Source: Croceimicrobium sp965279135 (lineage in GTDB: Bacteria > Bacteroidota > Bacteroidia > Flavobacteriales > Schleiferiaceae). From it: DNA of 64,000 bases. Positions 26,109 to 35,395 of this stretch are shown piece after piece. The position numbers and the translations under genes were made by a program. The notes below the pieces were generated by a model, which did no database searches, was not told where the DNA came from, and worked only from the letters and a program-made list of their open reading frames with translations. The stretch is from contig OZ257133.1 of assembly GCA_965279135.1 (NCBI GenBank), forward strand, positions 1 to 64,000, written 5' to 3'. Position 1 is the first letter of the stretch, and each line of letters begins with the position of its first letter.

Positions 26109-27115
26109 TCGAGATAATCTAAGGCTGCTTCAATATACTGATCCACGCCCTGGCTTAGTAATATTGGGTCGAGGTGAAAAGCTAAATCTGGAGCCAGTCC
26201 GCCTTCAATATTAAATCCATCAGGAAGGAAAGTGCGAGTTGCTGAGAAACGATAACGCCAACCATTGGGGAGCTCATAGTCTATCGGAATACCACCTCCG
26301 CCACCTGTTGTATCTCCTATATGGTAAAAATTGGGCAGTGCTTTGGTGATAGCAGTGAAGGTATTAGTGGCGGAATAGCAGCGGCGATTGGTCAATAATA
26401 CCACAGGTTTAAGAAAAGGTGTAGTTCCACTGGCCGGTACACTTATTCCTACTCTATTTCCAAAGTCCCCAGGTCCGGGACCTGTTTTTTCATCCATAAT
26501 GAGCGCATCGATGGAACTGGTGCTAAATCGACCTGCCAGGCGATATGTGTTGTTTAAGCTGCCACCACCATTGTGCCTTAAGTCAAGTATAAGTCCCTTG
26601 GCAGGCGCGATGTACTCAAATATTCCATCTATTTCTTCCTCGCTAAATGCTGCGCTAAAGCTGCTGTAGTGCAGATAGGCAATACTGTCGCGTAAATAAC
26701 GCAGTCTAAAACCACCAATAATCCGATAATCCTGATTGAGGTAAGTACGCTCCACAGTTTCGTCGCTGAAGTTATCAGGAGAATCCAGATACCAGGACCA
26801 ATTTCTGCTCAGATTAAATGGAGCTACCAGGTTAACATGGCCGTCTCTAAGCTCATAGAGCAGGCTGTCTAAAACGGTGAAGAGTTCTTCATCACTCATA
26901 TTAGAACGAATTCTGCTCCGATGTTCCTGAGCTGCAAGCTCCCAATTGATTTGCTTGAAATCGAAGAAGCTGTATTTATTACCCACCGTCTCGACCATGC
27001 TTTCAAAGTTGTCGATTGGTGCTGAACCGGGCTCGTCCGGTAAGAAGGCCTCTTCACAAGAAGAGACTCCTATAAGCAGGCTAAGTACCAGTACTATTAA
27101 TTTCAAATTCTTCAT
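26105..27115 (-). CDS. S41 family peptidase, lipoprotein
   Basis: A 336-residue exported protein with a lipobox ending in Cys20 (LLIGVSSC). The tail-specific protease core is at about 130-320: LRHNGGGSLNNTYRLAGRF and the catalytic serine region RRCYSATNTFTAI followed by GDTTGGGGGIP. No PDZ domain is obvious, so it belongs to the short C-terminal-processing-like group common in Bacteroidota. The catalytic lysine normally four residues after Ser is not obvious in this stretch, so activity should be treated as likely, not certain. It overlaps the upstream barrel gene by 4 bases. Confidence 0.85.
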   Translation of the reverse strand: MKNLKLIVLVLSLLIGVSSCEEAFLPDEPGSAPIDNFESMVETVGNKYSFFDFKQINWELAAQEHRSRIRSNMSDEELFTVLDSLLYELRDGHVNLVAPFNLSRNWSWYLDSPDNFSDETVERTYLNQDYRIIGGFRLRYLRDSIAYLHYSSFSAAFSEEEIDGIFEYIAPAKGLILDLRHNGGGSLNNTYRLAGRFSTSSIDALIMDEKTGPGPGDFGNRVGISVPASGTTPFLKPVVLLTNRRCYSATNTFTAITKALPNFYHIGDTTGGGGGIPIDYELPNGWRYRFSATRTFLPDGFNIEGGLAPDLAFHLDPILLSQGVDQYIEAALDYLD

Positions 27116-27882
27116 AGCAGCAGAAAAAGTTGAATTTGAAACATATGCCCCCCATTGTAGCTGGCGTTAAAGCGATCCGTCTGAAAGTACTCCCAGGCAT
27201 ACATCGCTCTAATTTGATTACCGTTAGAGAGATGCCAAATTAAGCTGTGCCTAAAATCTGTTTGCAGAGTTCCATTCAAGATATGATTACCCCTATCTCC
27301 AATTTCTCCGGCCGAGTACTGCCTAATAAAATTGGGTCGCAGCATATAAGTACCTAAAGGGATATTCCATTCACTCTGCCAACTGAGGTCCCAGGATCGA
27401 CCAAGTATGCTCAGATTATAGCTATACGTGTAGGCGATGCTCGGTCCGTAGCCGAAGAACCCACTAAAGCTTTGCGCGCTATTTCTGTATTCCTGATGCT
27501 CTCGCAAAACAAAGATGTTTTGGCTGTAAAGACCAGCTAGCAACTGGTGTTTACTCTTCTCAAAAAACCGATAGCGGAGACTATAATGAGCCTTTCCACC
27601 AAACGTTACAACTTCATTACTCTGTTCGGGATAGGAGAGAGGACTCAATGTTCCCCCTTGTCCCATAACATCCAAATTGTTCATCCACTTGCCGTGGTAG
27701 CTATGCCAACCTAATCCTGCACTTGCAGTGATGCCACCATAAGTATTGGGAGAAATATAAGCGTCATTAAATTGATCGAACCCAAAACCCAGGCTAGTGA
27801 ATAGATAGTGACCTTCAAGCTTTTCCTGTCCGTAGGCGGCTAAAGAGGTAATAAATGCTAAAAGGGCAAGATACCTTCTCAC
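27112..27882 (-). CDS. outer membrane beta-barrel protein, unknown
   Basis: A 256-residue protein with signal peptide (about 1-18, ending AAYGQ) and alternating amphipathic strands throughout, ending with FQIQLFLLL, a hydrophobic/aromatic outer-membrane insertion signal. Tyr, Trp and Gly are frequent (YHGKWMNNLDV, HYSLRYRFFEKS). The size suggests 8-12 strands. I do not recognise the family. Four-base overlaps with both neighbours place it inside a four-gene operon with DUF2141, a type B sorting-domain protein and an S41 peptidase. Confidence 0.7.
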   Translation of the reverse strand: MRRYLALLAFITSLAAYGQEKLEGHYLFTSLGFGFDQFNDAYISPNTYGGITASAGLGWHSYHGKWMNNLDVMGQGGTLSPLSYPEQSNEVVTFGGKAHYSLRYRFFEKSKHQLLAGLYSQNIFVLREHQEYRNSAQSFSGFFGYGPSIAYTYSYNLSILGRSWDLSWQSEWNIPLGTYMLRPNFIRQYSAGEIGDRGNHILNGTLQTDFRHSLIWHLSNGNQIRAMYAWEYFQTDRFNASYNGGHMFQIQLFLLL

Positions 27883-28277
27883 TTAAGGCTCATTTTTATT
27901 TCTTGAGTATCCTTATCGAATCGGAAAAGCTGATCTTTTAGGTCCGGTGGGCCAAAGGTTCCTCTGGCATTATTGCTAAAGGCATAGACCTCCTTTGGGA
28001 TACCGGTAAAGTTTTTATCCAGCTCATTATTATTATTGGCATCGTGGAACATGGCAATGGCATAAGAGCCTCCAAGCTTCAGTTTTAGCTTTACTATTTC
28101 AGGATTAGATTTTACGGGCTGGGTGGATTTGTAGATTTCTTTTCCCTGACTGTTTAATACTTTAAACATGAGCTTGCCTTTAAGCTGCTCAATACCATCA
28201 ACCTTAATGTTCAGAGTAGAAAACTCCTGGGCCTGTAGGAAGACGGGAAGGAAAAGAAGTACTAGAAAGAAGCGCAT
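27879..28277 (-). CDS. DUF2141 domain secreted protein
   Basis: A 132-residue protein with a signal peptide (MRFFLVLLFLPVFLQAQ). The remaining domain matches DUF2141: LNIKVDGIEQLKGKLMFKV, then the hallmark AIAMFHDANNNNELDKNFTGIPKE with YAFSNNARG and the FGPPDLKD tail. The Asn/Asp-rich loop suggests calcium binding. The family is widespread in Bacteroidota and Proteobacteria without defined activity. It overlaps the barrel gene by 4 bases and starts 3 bases after the upstream gene ends. Confidence 0.9.
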   Translation of the reverse strand: MRFFLVLLFLPVFLQAQEFSTLNIKVDGIEQLKGKLMFKVLNSQGKEIYKSTQPVKSNPEIVKLKLKLGGSYAIAMFHDANNNNELDKNFTGIPKEVYAFSNNARGTFGPPDLKDQLFRFDKDTQEIKMSLK

Positions 28278-28280
28278 GAA

Positions 28281-28697
28281 TTAGCGAATAAGTACCACCG
28301 AACCTTGCTTGTTGTACTTGATGGGTTCGGCTTTGCGGTCATTGTAGTTTAAAAATTCGGCTTGGATTTTAAAGAGGTAAACTCCCTGCTCCAATTCCTT
28401 ATTTTCAAATTTGCCATCCCACGCCTGATCACGGTCCATGTTCTCGCCCTGGTAGACCATTCTTCCCCAGCGATCAAAAACCTGAACCGAGAATTTAACT
28501 ACCTCGCAGTTTTCACTGATTTTCAATTCGAAGATATCATTGATACCATCGCCATTGGGGGTAAAAGCATTGGGGATATAAAGCGGACATATCGTTGCAT
28601 TGGAGGCGCTGGAACCAAAACTTTGAGGGCTTTGGGCCATTGCCATCCCAAGCCCAAGGCCTAGAATCATGCTTAATATGTAGACAGACTTCCGCAT
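28281..28697 (-). CDS. stand-alone T9SS type B sorting domain (CHU_C) protein
   Basis: A 138-residue protein consisting of a signal peptide (about 1-21), a 15-residue Ser/Asn-rich stub and then a complete type B C-terminal sorting domain: IPNAFTPNGDGINDIFEL (41-58), VQVFDRWGRMVYQGEN and the C-terminal GVYLFKIQAEF...GSVVLIR. Normally this domain is the tail of large adhesins exported by T9SS and associated with a PorP/SprF partner. Here there is almost no cargo, so the mature product may be only the sorting domain on the surface. It is the first gene of a four-gene operon. Confidence 0.85.
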   Translation of the reverse strand: MRKSVYILSMILGLGLGMAMAQSPQSFGSSASNATICPLYIPNAFTPNGDGINDIFELKISENCEVVKFSVQVFDRWGRMVYQGENMDRDQAWDGKFENKELEQGVYLFKIQAEFLNYNDRKAEPIKYNKQGSVVLIR

Positions 28698-28788
28698 CTT
28701 ATTCTTTCAAATGTAATTCTTTCCGCTTTAAATCAGAATTTCTTTGAGTTCACTTGCTTTTTAAGTGAGTAAAGGAGCAGCCCAATGA

Positions 28789-30045
28789 TTAATCGAAATC
28801 GAGGGTTAGCTTGTAGCGCATGATTCGCCCGTTGCCTGCATCGGCGACATAGACGATTTGATTGAAATAGGCGACGGCTACCGGATTATTAAATTGCATT
28901 AAATCTGTACCGGTGCCACCAAAACTTGCTTTTACAAAGCGATCAATTCCCGCCGCTGCCGGAGGTCGAACACCCTCGAATCCGGTAAACGAAAACTGAT
29001 AAAGTGAATCCGTATCAGAGTCTACTACAAATATGAATTGGGTACCATCTCCCGAAAGGGTAATATCAACCGGCCTTTCAAATTTATTGGGCGAATTTAT
29101 GAAGCCATCTGCTTGCGAGGTATCACTGGATGCTAGAATTCGCGGACGGAACTCAGCACCAAACTCCCCTTCTATAAACTCGATGTATTGCACTTTCAAG
29201 GCATTATTAGGCTCTAGAGAAGTGTAAAGGAAATCGGAACTGGTTTGTGCACCGAATTGAGGCGGTTGAGTTAGAGTGGTTATCCCAGATGGTTCTTCAA
29301 AAAAGTCATTAAAAAAGCCAGAGGCAGTTTGAACCGAAATAGGAGAGATCAAATTGTCATTATTATCAAATTGAAGAACGGCATCATTTGGTCCTAAAGG
29401 TCCACTACTAATTTCAGGATTACTGGGATCAGGATCCGGACTTCTTACATATTGACGGCTAACATAAAACTGATTGTTCCGGGAAGGATCCTGACTATTC
29501 CCGATTATTCCAATGTTGTTGAAGCGCACGAAATCGTTAGTACGACGCACTGGATTACTTTGGGTATAGTAAAAAGGATGAACGATCTTATTTACAATCT
29601 GAGCATTATTAATGTCATAGGCACCTGCTCCCACTAATCTTAAGCGGTAAATAGTAGAGAAGGTGAGCAAGGTGTCTTCACTACCAAGATTGTAAAGGGA
29701 GTCGGAGGTTCCAATTACCAATAAATCAAATCGACGATCCTGAATTACTGAGCGAGCCCCAGGAATCGTCTTTCTTCCCAGGATAGTTCCGGATTCGTCC
29801 ATTGCAATAATTTGTTCTTCGGCTTCATCTACGATATAGAGCAAACCGTCAAAGCCTGCGCAGATGTCGCTCGGACGTGCAAAGTCATCCAGGATTGGAA
29901 GAATAGGAACATAAGCGATATCGCGGATACTATTATCCGGTGGTATATCGATAAAATCCAGATCGGTTTTCTTACCTAGATAGTCTTCACAACCGCTAAA
30001 CAGAAAGGCGAGCGCCACGAGGCTAAATAGAGCTAATCTTTTCAT
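28789..30045 (-). CDS. lipoprotein with propeller-like (NHL-type) repeats
   Basis: A 418-residue lipoprotein with lipobox at Cys19 (FLFSGC). The body carries beta-propeller-like segments: PSDICAGFDGLLYIVDEAEEQI, RPVDITLSGDGTQFIFVVDSDTDSLYQF and NPVAVAYFNQIVYVADAGNGRIMRY, the last an NHL-style blade. Likely exposed at the cell surface or in the periplasm and binding a polymer or protein. It overlaps the PorV/Q-like gene by 4 bases (ATGA), so they are made together. Confidence 0.75.
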   Translation of the reverse strand: MKRLALFSLVALAFLFSGCEDYLGKKTDLDFIDIPPDNSIRDIAYVPILPILDDFARPSDICAGFDGLLYIVDEAEEQIIAMDESGTILGRKTIPGARSVIQDRRFDLLVIGTSDSLYNLGSEDTLLTFSTIYRLRLVGAGAYDINNAQIVNKIVHPFYYTQSNPVRRTNDFVRFNNIGIIGNSQDPSRNNQFYVSRQYVRSPDPDPSNPEISSGPLGPNDAVLQFDNNDNLISPISVQTASGFFNDFFEEPSGITTLTQPPQFGAQTSSDFLYTSLEPNNALKVQYIEFIEGEFGAEFRPRILASSDTSQADGFINSPNKFERPVDITLSGDGTQFIFVVDSDTDSLYQFSFTGFEGVRPPAAAGIDRFVKASFGGTGTDLMQFNNPVAVAYFNQIVYVADAGNGRIMRYKLTLDFD

Positions 30046-31055
30046 GAGCGTTCCGCAATATTTAAGATTTGAAAACGCAGGCCGATGCTATGTTGCAGGC
30101 CGATAAAATTGGTTGGGTTGGCAGAATAATCAATGTAAAAGGGGTGGTTCCCTAAGCGACTGCGCATCCCAATTCCGAAGGTTGGTACGTGACGATGCCG
30201 AACGCTGATGCGATAACCAGCCCGGGCAAAGAATATGTCCTTCCAACGATATTCCACCCCGGCAGAATAGTTCTCCGCATTATCATTAGGGTGATTTAAT
30301 TGAACGGCGGTTAGAAGGCTGTGATCTTCCCTTTTCCAGGGAACCATACTAATCCCAAGCTTGAAAATGGTGGGAACAACATTCGCCTCAAGGCCAATTC
30401 CCGTGTTGCGATTGAAAGTCGTAGGGATATCTCCGTCCGTACCCAAAGAAGAATTACCGCCAAAGTTCTGCACCATGGCCGCGAATTTCAAGTCCTTGAA
30501 GTCAGTACGATAAAGAAAGCCAAGGTCTACAGTAGCATTGCTATTGTGGAATCCCGCTACTCCCTCATAGATATACTTTACACTTACGGCTGCACTGAAA
30601 AGAGCAGAGAGCTGTCGCGCATAGGTTGCTCCTACTGCAATATTGGCCACCGATACCTGGCGACCGGTTCCCTTTGGTTGAAATTCTGTGCGCTCTTCCA
30701 TGTCGCCAGAATTAAGAGCATTAACGCTAAAGCTTAAGGTGCTGGTTTTATCTTTTAAAGGAAAATTGGCCGCAGCAAATGATTGGTTAACTCCACCACC
30801 AAGAAACAGATGGCTCAAGGCATAACTCGTTTCCTTTAAATCCGTGAGGGCGGCGGGATTATTTATAACCGAATAGGCATCTCCCTCTATAGCCAGACTA
30901 GTTCCTGCTAAACCAAGGGACCGGGTGCTCATATCATTTTTTAAGAAGCTAAGAGCTGATAAACCTGCGCGCTCTCCACCATAATTGGGAAGAATCTGAG
31001 CTTTAGCTGCGAAAGCACAGAGCAGGATCGTAAGGGTTGTGCTAAACTTTTTCAT
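30042..31055 (-). CDS. PorV/PorQ family outer membrane protein
   Basis: A 337-residue protein with a signal peptide (about 1-19) and a FadL-like 14-strand barrel pattern. The N-terminal mature part GLSALSFLKNDMSTRSLGLAGTSLAIEGDAYSVINNPAALTDL is the PorV/PorQ signature. PorV shuttles T9SS cargo to the attachment complex; most genomes also have several paralogues in TonB-receptor operons, and this one sits 3 bases after a TonB receptor gene. I therefore call it a PorV/Q paralogue and not the core PorV. Confidence 0.82.
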   Translation of the reverse strand: MKKFSTTLTILLCAFAAKAQILPNYGGERAGLSALSFLKNDMSTRSLGLAGTSLAIEGDAYSVINNPAALTDLKETSYALSHLFLGGGVNQSFAAANFPLKDKTSTLSFSVNALNSGDMEERTEFQPKGTGRQVSVANIAVGATYARQLSALFSAAVSVKYIYEGVAGFHNSNATVDLGFLYRTDFKDLKFAAMVQNFGGNSSLGTDGDIPTTFNRNTGIGLEANVVPTIFKLGISMVPWKREDHSLLTAVQLNHPNDNAENYSAGVEYRWKDIFFARAGYRISVRHRHVPTFGIGMRSRLGNHPFYIDYSANPTNFIGLQHSIGLRFQILNIAERS

Positions 31056-31058
31056 CTG

Positions 31059-33899
31059 CTAAAAGCGAAATTCAATTCCGTATAAAATTTGTCGAGGCGC
31101 TAAGTATCGAGCAGGATTTCTAGGATCAACACCACTTTCCTGCGGTCCATTATAGCGCGGATCACGCCAGTTAATGGGTACATCATCGCCAAATTCGTAA
31201 GCCCTACCGGTAACTGGGTTAATAATCTGAGCGTTCTTGGCATTGGTAAGGTTTCGTATCTCCATACTAATGGAAACTCCTTTACCCATCTTTAAACCTA
31301 ATGGTAGGTTGTAGGTAAGTTTCATATCTACATTATGCCAGGGTGAAGCCTGGTTCTCTAGAAACTGATCTACCAAGGGTTCGTAAATCGGTCTGCCCAG
31401 TTCATTTACATCCGTGCGTTGCATTGGAGTATAGCGGAAACCGGATGTGTATTGATAAGAAATGAAGGCCCTAAAGCCGGTGAGATTCATACCCAAAATT
31501 GGAAGGGTACTATCGGGAGCAAAGATGATTCCCGTATTGATATTCCAGGGGCGGTCGAAAGCAAGGTATTGTTCCCTGCTTAAGGACACTTCTCCATTCT
31601 GTTCAATCTGTAAGCTCGATTCGCGAGCGGAATTTGATTTACCTCTTGCAACCTGATAACCCACATTGGCAAAACTGGTGAAGTAGCGCCCTATGCGATA
31701 ATTCAATCCTAGCTCAACGCCATAAATATTGGCGTAATCCTGATTGATATAGAAGTTCTTTGTAGTTGGTCTACCGGTTTGATCTTCTACAATTACACTG
31801 CGCGACACGATGTAGTCGAATCGGTTGTTGTTAAAAGCGGTTAGGCTAACGGCCAGGTCTTTGGTTAACCTCGATTTCAATCCAATCTCGTAGCTAACAT
31901 TTACTTCCGGATCAAGGTCTGGATTACCAAGGCTAGATAAGAAGGATCGATCCTGATAGGTTGGGTCCAATCCGGCATAAACGAAGCGAGGGTGCGGAAG
32001 TCGCATGCTGTGTCCATAATTGAAATAGAGCACATTGTTTTCTGTAACGGGAAAGCTTACATTGATTTTAGGAAGTAAACGTGCTTTCCAGCGCAAGCCA
32101 AATACCGAGGCGGTTTTGTTATTGTAATCTTCTCTAACCTGATCAATAACCGGTGCATTCGGATCGGCAACCGCATCATCCGCAAATTTACCAGGCGCCC
32201 AAAGGTTCCAGCGTAAACCGAGGGTGGCTATAATGCCCTTATAAGTGATTCGATCCTGAATAAAGAGACCTGTTTCCACTGGGCGAACCGACCAAATATC
32301 ATTACTTGATCCAATGCTTACAGACTGGGTGAAGGTGCTATCATTAATTCGAATAGGGGCTCCCACCCAGGGACGGCTTACATCCACCCACTGGTATTCC
32401 GTAAAAGTGTTCTGTATACCAAAACTCAATTCGTGGTTTTTAGCATCCGGAATCCATGTAGCCTTTGCGTTTAAAGTGTATTCCTCCGCATAGTGATCAT
32501 GCCAAACAGGGGTAATACCACCATTATTAACCAACCCATCGCCTACAGAAACGAAGTAAATTCCATTAGGGTCTCCTGGATTAAAGATTGAAATAGGATA
32601 GGAAACAATATGCTCTTCATCCAAAATCTGATCCACCGTTTCCCCTCTAAATGGTCTACCGTTAGCGTCAGCCCTCATATTTGTAAAGAGCCTTCCGGCT
32701 GATATACTTAGTCCCCAATTCTTATTTATGAGGTGATTCAAGTTAAGGGCGGTAAGATTGGAGTGATGCGTATAAGTGGTGGCGTTATCCAAATTGTTAC
32801 TGCGGGCATATTGAAAACCTGGGGTTAGAATAGCATCGAATCCTACAATTTGCAGGGTTCGGGTATTCTGGTTAATGTTTAGGGAATGCTGGTTGGTCAG
32901 GGTAATCTTAGTACCTGATGCAATGCGATAAGCGAGCTTGAAAGTATTGGTGTAGGAATTCGAAAATCTAGGTGCCCAGAACTCAGGATTGTTACTAAAA
33001 AGGGAACTGTTTAACTGATCAGCCACTGGTCCAAAGTATCCGTCGCTCATAAACACGGAACCACTGGCAAAAAGGGTGAGCTTATTTTTAGTGCCTGGAA
33101 TTGGCGTACCCAGATTCATTTCAAATCGGTCACTATTCCAACTGGTAGCCACTGAAGGATCGCCAAGATTATCCCGTTGCCAGCTTCCGCTGATTTCAAA
33201 TTTCTCACCCCCTTCACGGATTCGTGTGTTTACCACACCTGAACTTCCGCCTCCGAACTCTGCACCCACACCTCCGGTGATAAGATCAATGCTGCTGATT
33301 GCGCTGGAATTTACATCAACCCCAAAACCGGTTCCGGCCAAAGGGTCTTGAGCAGAAATTCCGTCTACGATATACTCCGTTTCGTAGACCCGGGCGCCCC
33401 GTATTTGCAGACCATCTTGTGTTTTTACAACCCCGGCTTGCATTTCAAGCACTTCCTGGACATCCCGAACGTTCATCTGTGAAATCTGCTCCTGACTGAT
33501 ACTTACCTCACTGCTGGCTTTTTCCAGGCTGATCTGCTCTTTTTTACCTACAACCGTTATTTCATTAAGAGATTCGCTCTGCTCGCGTAAGTCAATGTTA
33601 AAGACTTTGTTTTCTCCTTCGGCAAAGGAAATACCCGTAAAGAGTTTTGTTTCGTAGCCAATAAATTGAACTTTGATGGTGTAGTCGTTTGGCTTTATAC
33701 CATTGATTACATAGTTGCCTTCATAATCAGTTGCTGCTCCTAAATAAGTTCCCACAAGGCTTATGCTGGCGCCAATTAGAGTCTCACCTGTTTGAGAATC
33801 TTTAATAACTCCACTAAGTGATGCCCTGCCTTCCTCTTGCGCCATAAGTCCCATGCCAAGCAAGAGCAGAGTGATTATACTGAATAATCTAAAATTCAT
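31059..33899 (-). CDS. TonB-dependent receptor
   Basis: A 946-residue outer membrane transporter. After a signal peptide (ending LMAQ) comes a carboxypeptidase-regulatory-like domain (about 22-105, LSGVIKDSQTGETLIGASI), then the plug (about 120-230, VRDVQEVLEMQAGVVKTQDGLQIRG) and the barrel, ending in IEFRF, a terminal aromatic insertion signal. Substrate is unknown; no SusD partner is next to it, which argues against a standard glycan-utilisation pair. I take ATG 33899 as start; it overlaps the upstream lipoprotein stop by 11 bases, and the alternative GTG at 33914 adds five residues. Confidence 0.92.
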   Translation of the reverse strand: MNFRLFSIITLLLLGMGLMAQEEGRASLSGVIKDSQTGETLIGASISLVGTYLGAATDYEGNYVINGIKPNDYTIKVQFIGYETKLFTGISFAEGENKVFNIDLREQSESLNEITVVGKKEQISLEKASSEVSISQEQISQMNVRDVQEVLEMQAGVVKTQDGLQIRGARVYETEYIVDGISAQDPLAGTGFGVDVNSSAISSIDLITGGVGAEFGGGSSGVVNTRIREGGEKFEISGSWQRDNLGDPSVATSWNSDRFEMNLGTPIPGTKNKLTLFASGSVFMSDGYFGPVADQLNSSLFSNNPEFWAPRFSNSYTNTFKLAYRIASGTKITLTNQHSLNINQNTRTLQIVGFDAILTPGFQYARSNNLDNATTYTHHSNLTALNLNHLINKNWGLSISAGRLFTNMRADANGRPFRGETVDQILDEEHIVSYPISIFNPGDPNGIYFVSVGDGLVNNGGITPVWHDHYAEEYTLNAKATWIPDAKNHELSFGIQNTFTEYQWVDVSRPWVGAPIRINDSTFTQSVSIGSSNDIWSVRPVETGLFIQDRITYKGIIATLGLRWNLWAPGKFADDAVADPNAPVIDQVREDYNNKTASVFGLRWKARLLPKINVSFPVTENNVLYFNYGHSMRLPHPRFVYAGLDPTYQDRSFLSSLGNPDLDPEVNVSYEIGLKSRLTKDLAVSLTAFNNNRFDYIVSRSVIVEDQTGRPTTKNFYINQDYANIYGVELGLNYRIGRYFTSFANVGYQVARGKSNSARESSLQIEQNGEVSLSREQYLAFDRPWNINTGIIFAPDSTLPILGMNLTGFRAFISYQYTSGFRYTPMQRTDVNELGRPIYEPLVDQFLENQASPWHNVDMKLTYNLPLGLKMGKGVSISMEIRNLTNAKNAQIINPVTGRAYEFGDDVPINWRDPRYNGPQESGVDPRNPARYLAPRQILYGIEFRF

Positions 33900-35346
33900 T
33901 ATCGAATATTTCACCGATTAGTTGTTCTACGACTCCAGCATTTCTATCAAATAGATGAAGTTCCTGACAGAAGAATACTTGTGAGATATTGTTATTGCGA
34001 CGGCGAACTGCAGCAACTACCTGAGAGCTACCATTCCATCCGCGGAAGCGCGTAATTTGAGCATAGTAAAAATCCTGAGCATCTGCAGATGCGATCATGG
34101 GCACCACGCCAAATTCCACATTGGTTGGATTCAATTTCGGGAAGCGAGCCGTATCGATTAATGGGACCAGGGCCGAATCCGATACAATACGCGCTTGAGA
34201 TGCAGGTACCGTAGATACTGATATGTCATCAATAGGATATACGGATCTAGATTCACTCAGGTCTTGGGTAGTTGTAAACTTCGTGGTAAGGAAGTATTTG
34301 CCGCCATCATCCGTGAACCGCTGAACAATCGGCGCTAAATAGTCGAGTAGGGGTTTTTCATCCCCGGTAACGGTATTGCGGAAATTTGTAGGAGGTAGAT
34401 TAAGAAAGGCTTTGGGATATTGCTCAAATATGAGTCTTACTGTAGGGTCAAAGTACTTAGGCAGGTTAATTCCCTGACCAAAACCGAAGTTTAAAAGGTC
34501 ATAGTTAAGATTATTGGCATCCAAATAAGTCTTGTATTCCGCAGTAATACTCGCCGTATGACCAGAGATCCAAAGTACATCAACGTTTGAAGATTTCGGT
34601 CTGAAGTAGAAGGATTCGCTGGTATCAATATCGCTAATGGCATCTGCAATATCAATCGAGCGGATATAGACGCGGTTGCTATCATTTGCCCGCATTCCGT
34701 TGATACTAATGGGTGCCGCAGCTGTGCTATTGCCATAGTAGATTGCTGAGGCTGCCTGACCACTTTGAATGCTGACTTCAGGTAAGAAAGTAATGAGGTT
34801 TTGACCGCGATCGATTTCGACCCAATCGCCGTCGTTAATTCTAATTTCTACTGCTTTAAGGGTATTATCTCCATCTGGATCAGAGGCCTGCCAGAAGAAT
34901 GTTGCCGCTATGAAAGCAGTATCGGATGGCCCTCTATCATCGAGAAAGGCGGCATCCGGTGGAGTGTTGATTAAGGGAACTCTTAAGAATGCAGGGCTTG
35001 GATCGATATTACCATCATTGTCAATGGCTCTAACGAAAAAGCTAATGTCTGCCGAATCAGCACCAGGTGGAATATCAAAAAGGAAAACAGAGTCCTGGGT
35101 GGTGGTGTATTCCCAGTTTTGCTGGTCGAGGGAAAGTTCATATCCTTCAATGTAGCCATCTCTATCTGTGCCATACCAACTAAGGCGCACCGACGAGTTC
35201 AATCGATTTTGGCCAGTTAGATTAATGGCTTCATAGCTGATGAAAGTATTGGGAACTCCATTACGATCAATTTCGCCTTTGCGACAAGCGGAAAAGACTA
35301 AGCTTAAAGAGATGAGTCCAAGGATTGACTTTAATTTTCCCGACAT
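33889..35346 (-). CDS. lipoprotein with fibronectin/PKD-like repeats
   Basis: A 485-residue lipoprotein, lipobox at Cys21 (SLVFSAC). Residues about 40-245 look like two Ig/fibronectin-type modules (SVRLSWYGTDRDGYIEGYELSLD; then NTPPDAAFLDDRG and ATFFWQASDPDGDNTLKAVEIRIN). Residues about 255-480 form an alpha/beta region beginning DVLWISGHTAS, which recalls DUF4350/GATase1-like folds. Function unknown; position directly before the TonB receptor suggests a surface partner of that transporter. An intrinsic terminator hairpin ends about 10 bases before this start codon. Confidence 0.72.
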   Translation of the reverse strand: MSGKLKSILGLISLSLVFSACRKGEIDRNGVPNTFISYEAINLTGQNRLNSSVRLSWYGTDRDGYIEGYELSLDQQNWEYTTTQDSVFLFDIPPGADSADISFFVRAIDNDGNIDPSPAFLRVPLINTPPDAAFLDDRGPSDTAFIAATFFWQASDPDGDNTLKAVEIRINDGDWVEIDRGQNLITFLPEVSIQSGQAASAIYYGNSTAAAPISINGMRANDSNRVYIRSIDIADAISDIDTSESFYFRPKSSNVDVLWISGHTASITAEYKTYLDANNLNYDLLNFGFGQGINLPKYFDPTVRLIFEQYPKAFLNLPPTNFRNTVTGDEKPLLDYLAPIVQRFTDDGGKYFLTTKFTTTQDLSESRSVYPIDDISVSTVPASQARIVSDSALVPLIDTARFPKLNPTNVEFGVVPMIASADAQDFYYAQITRFRGWNGSSQVVAAVRRRNNNISQVFFCQELHLFDRNAGVVEQLIGEIFDNEF

Positions 35347-35355
35347 AGCAGAAAG

Positions 35356-35388
35356 ATTAAAAAGGAAGCCCCCATTGGAGGCTTCCTT
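35356..35388 (-). terminator. intrinsic terminator inside the secreted-protein block
   Basis: On the minus strand AAGGAAGCC pairs perfectly with GGCTTCCTT around a 9-base loop, followed by a T-run (TTTTT from 35363 to 35359). It sits after the stop of the OB-fold protein gene (35396) and only about 10 bases before the ATG of the lipoprotein gene (35346). Confidence 0.75.
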
Positions 35389-35395
35389 AATTAGA

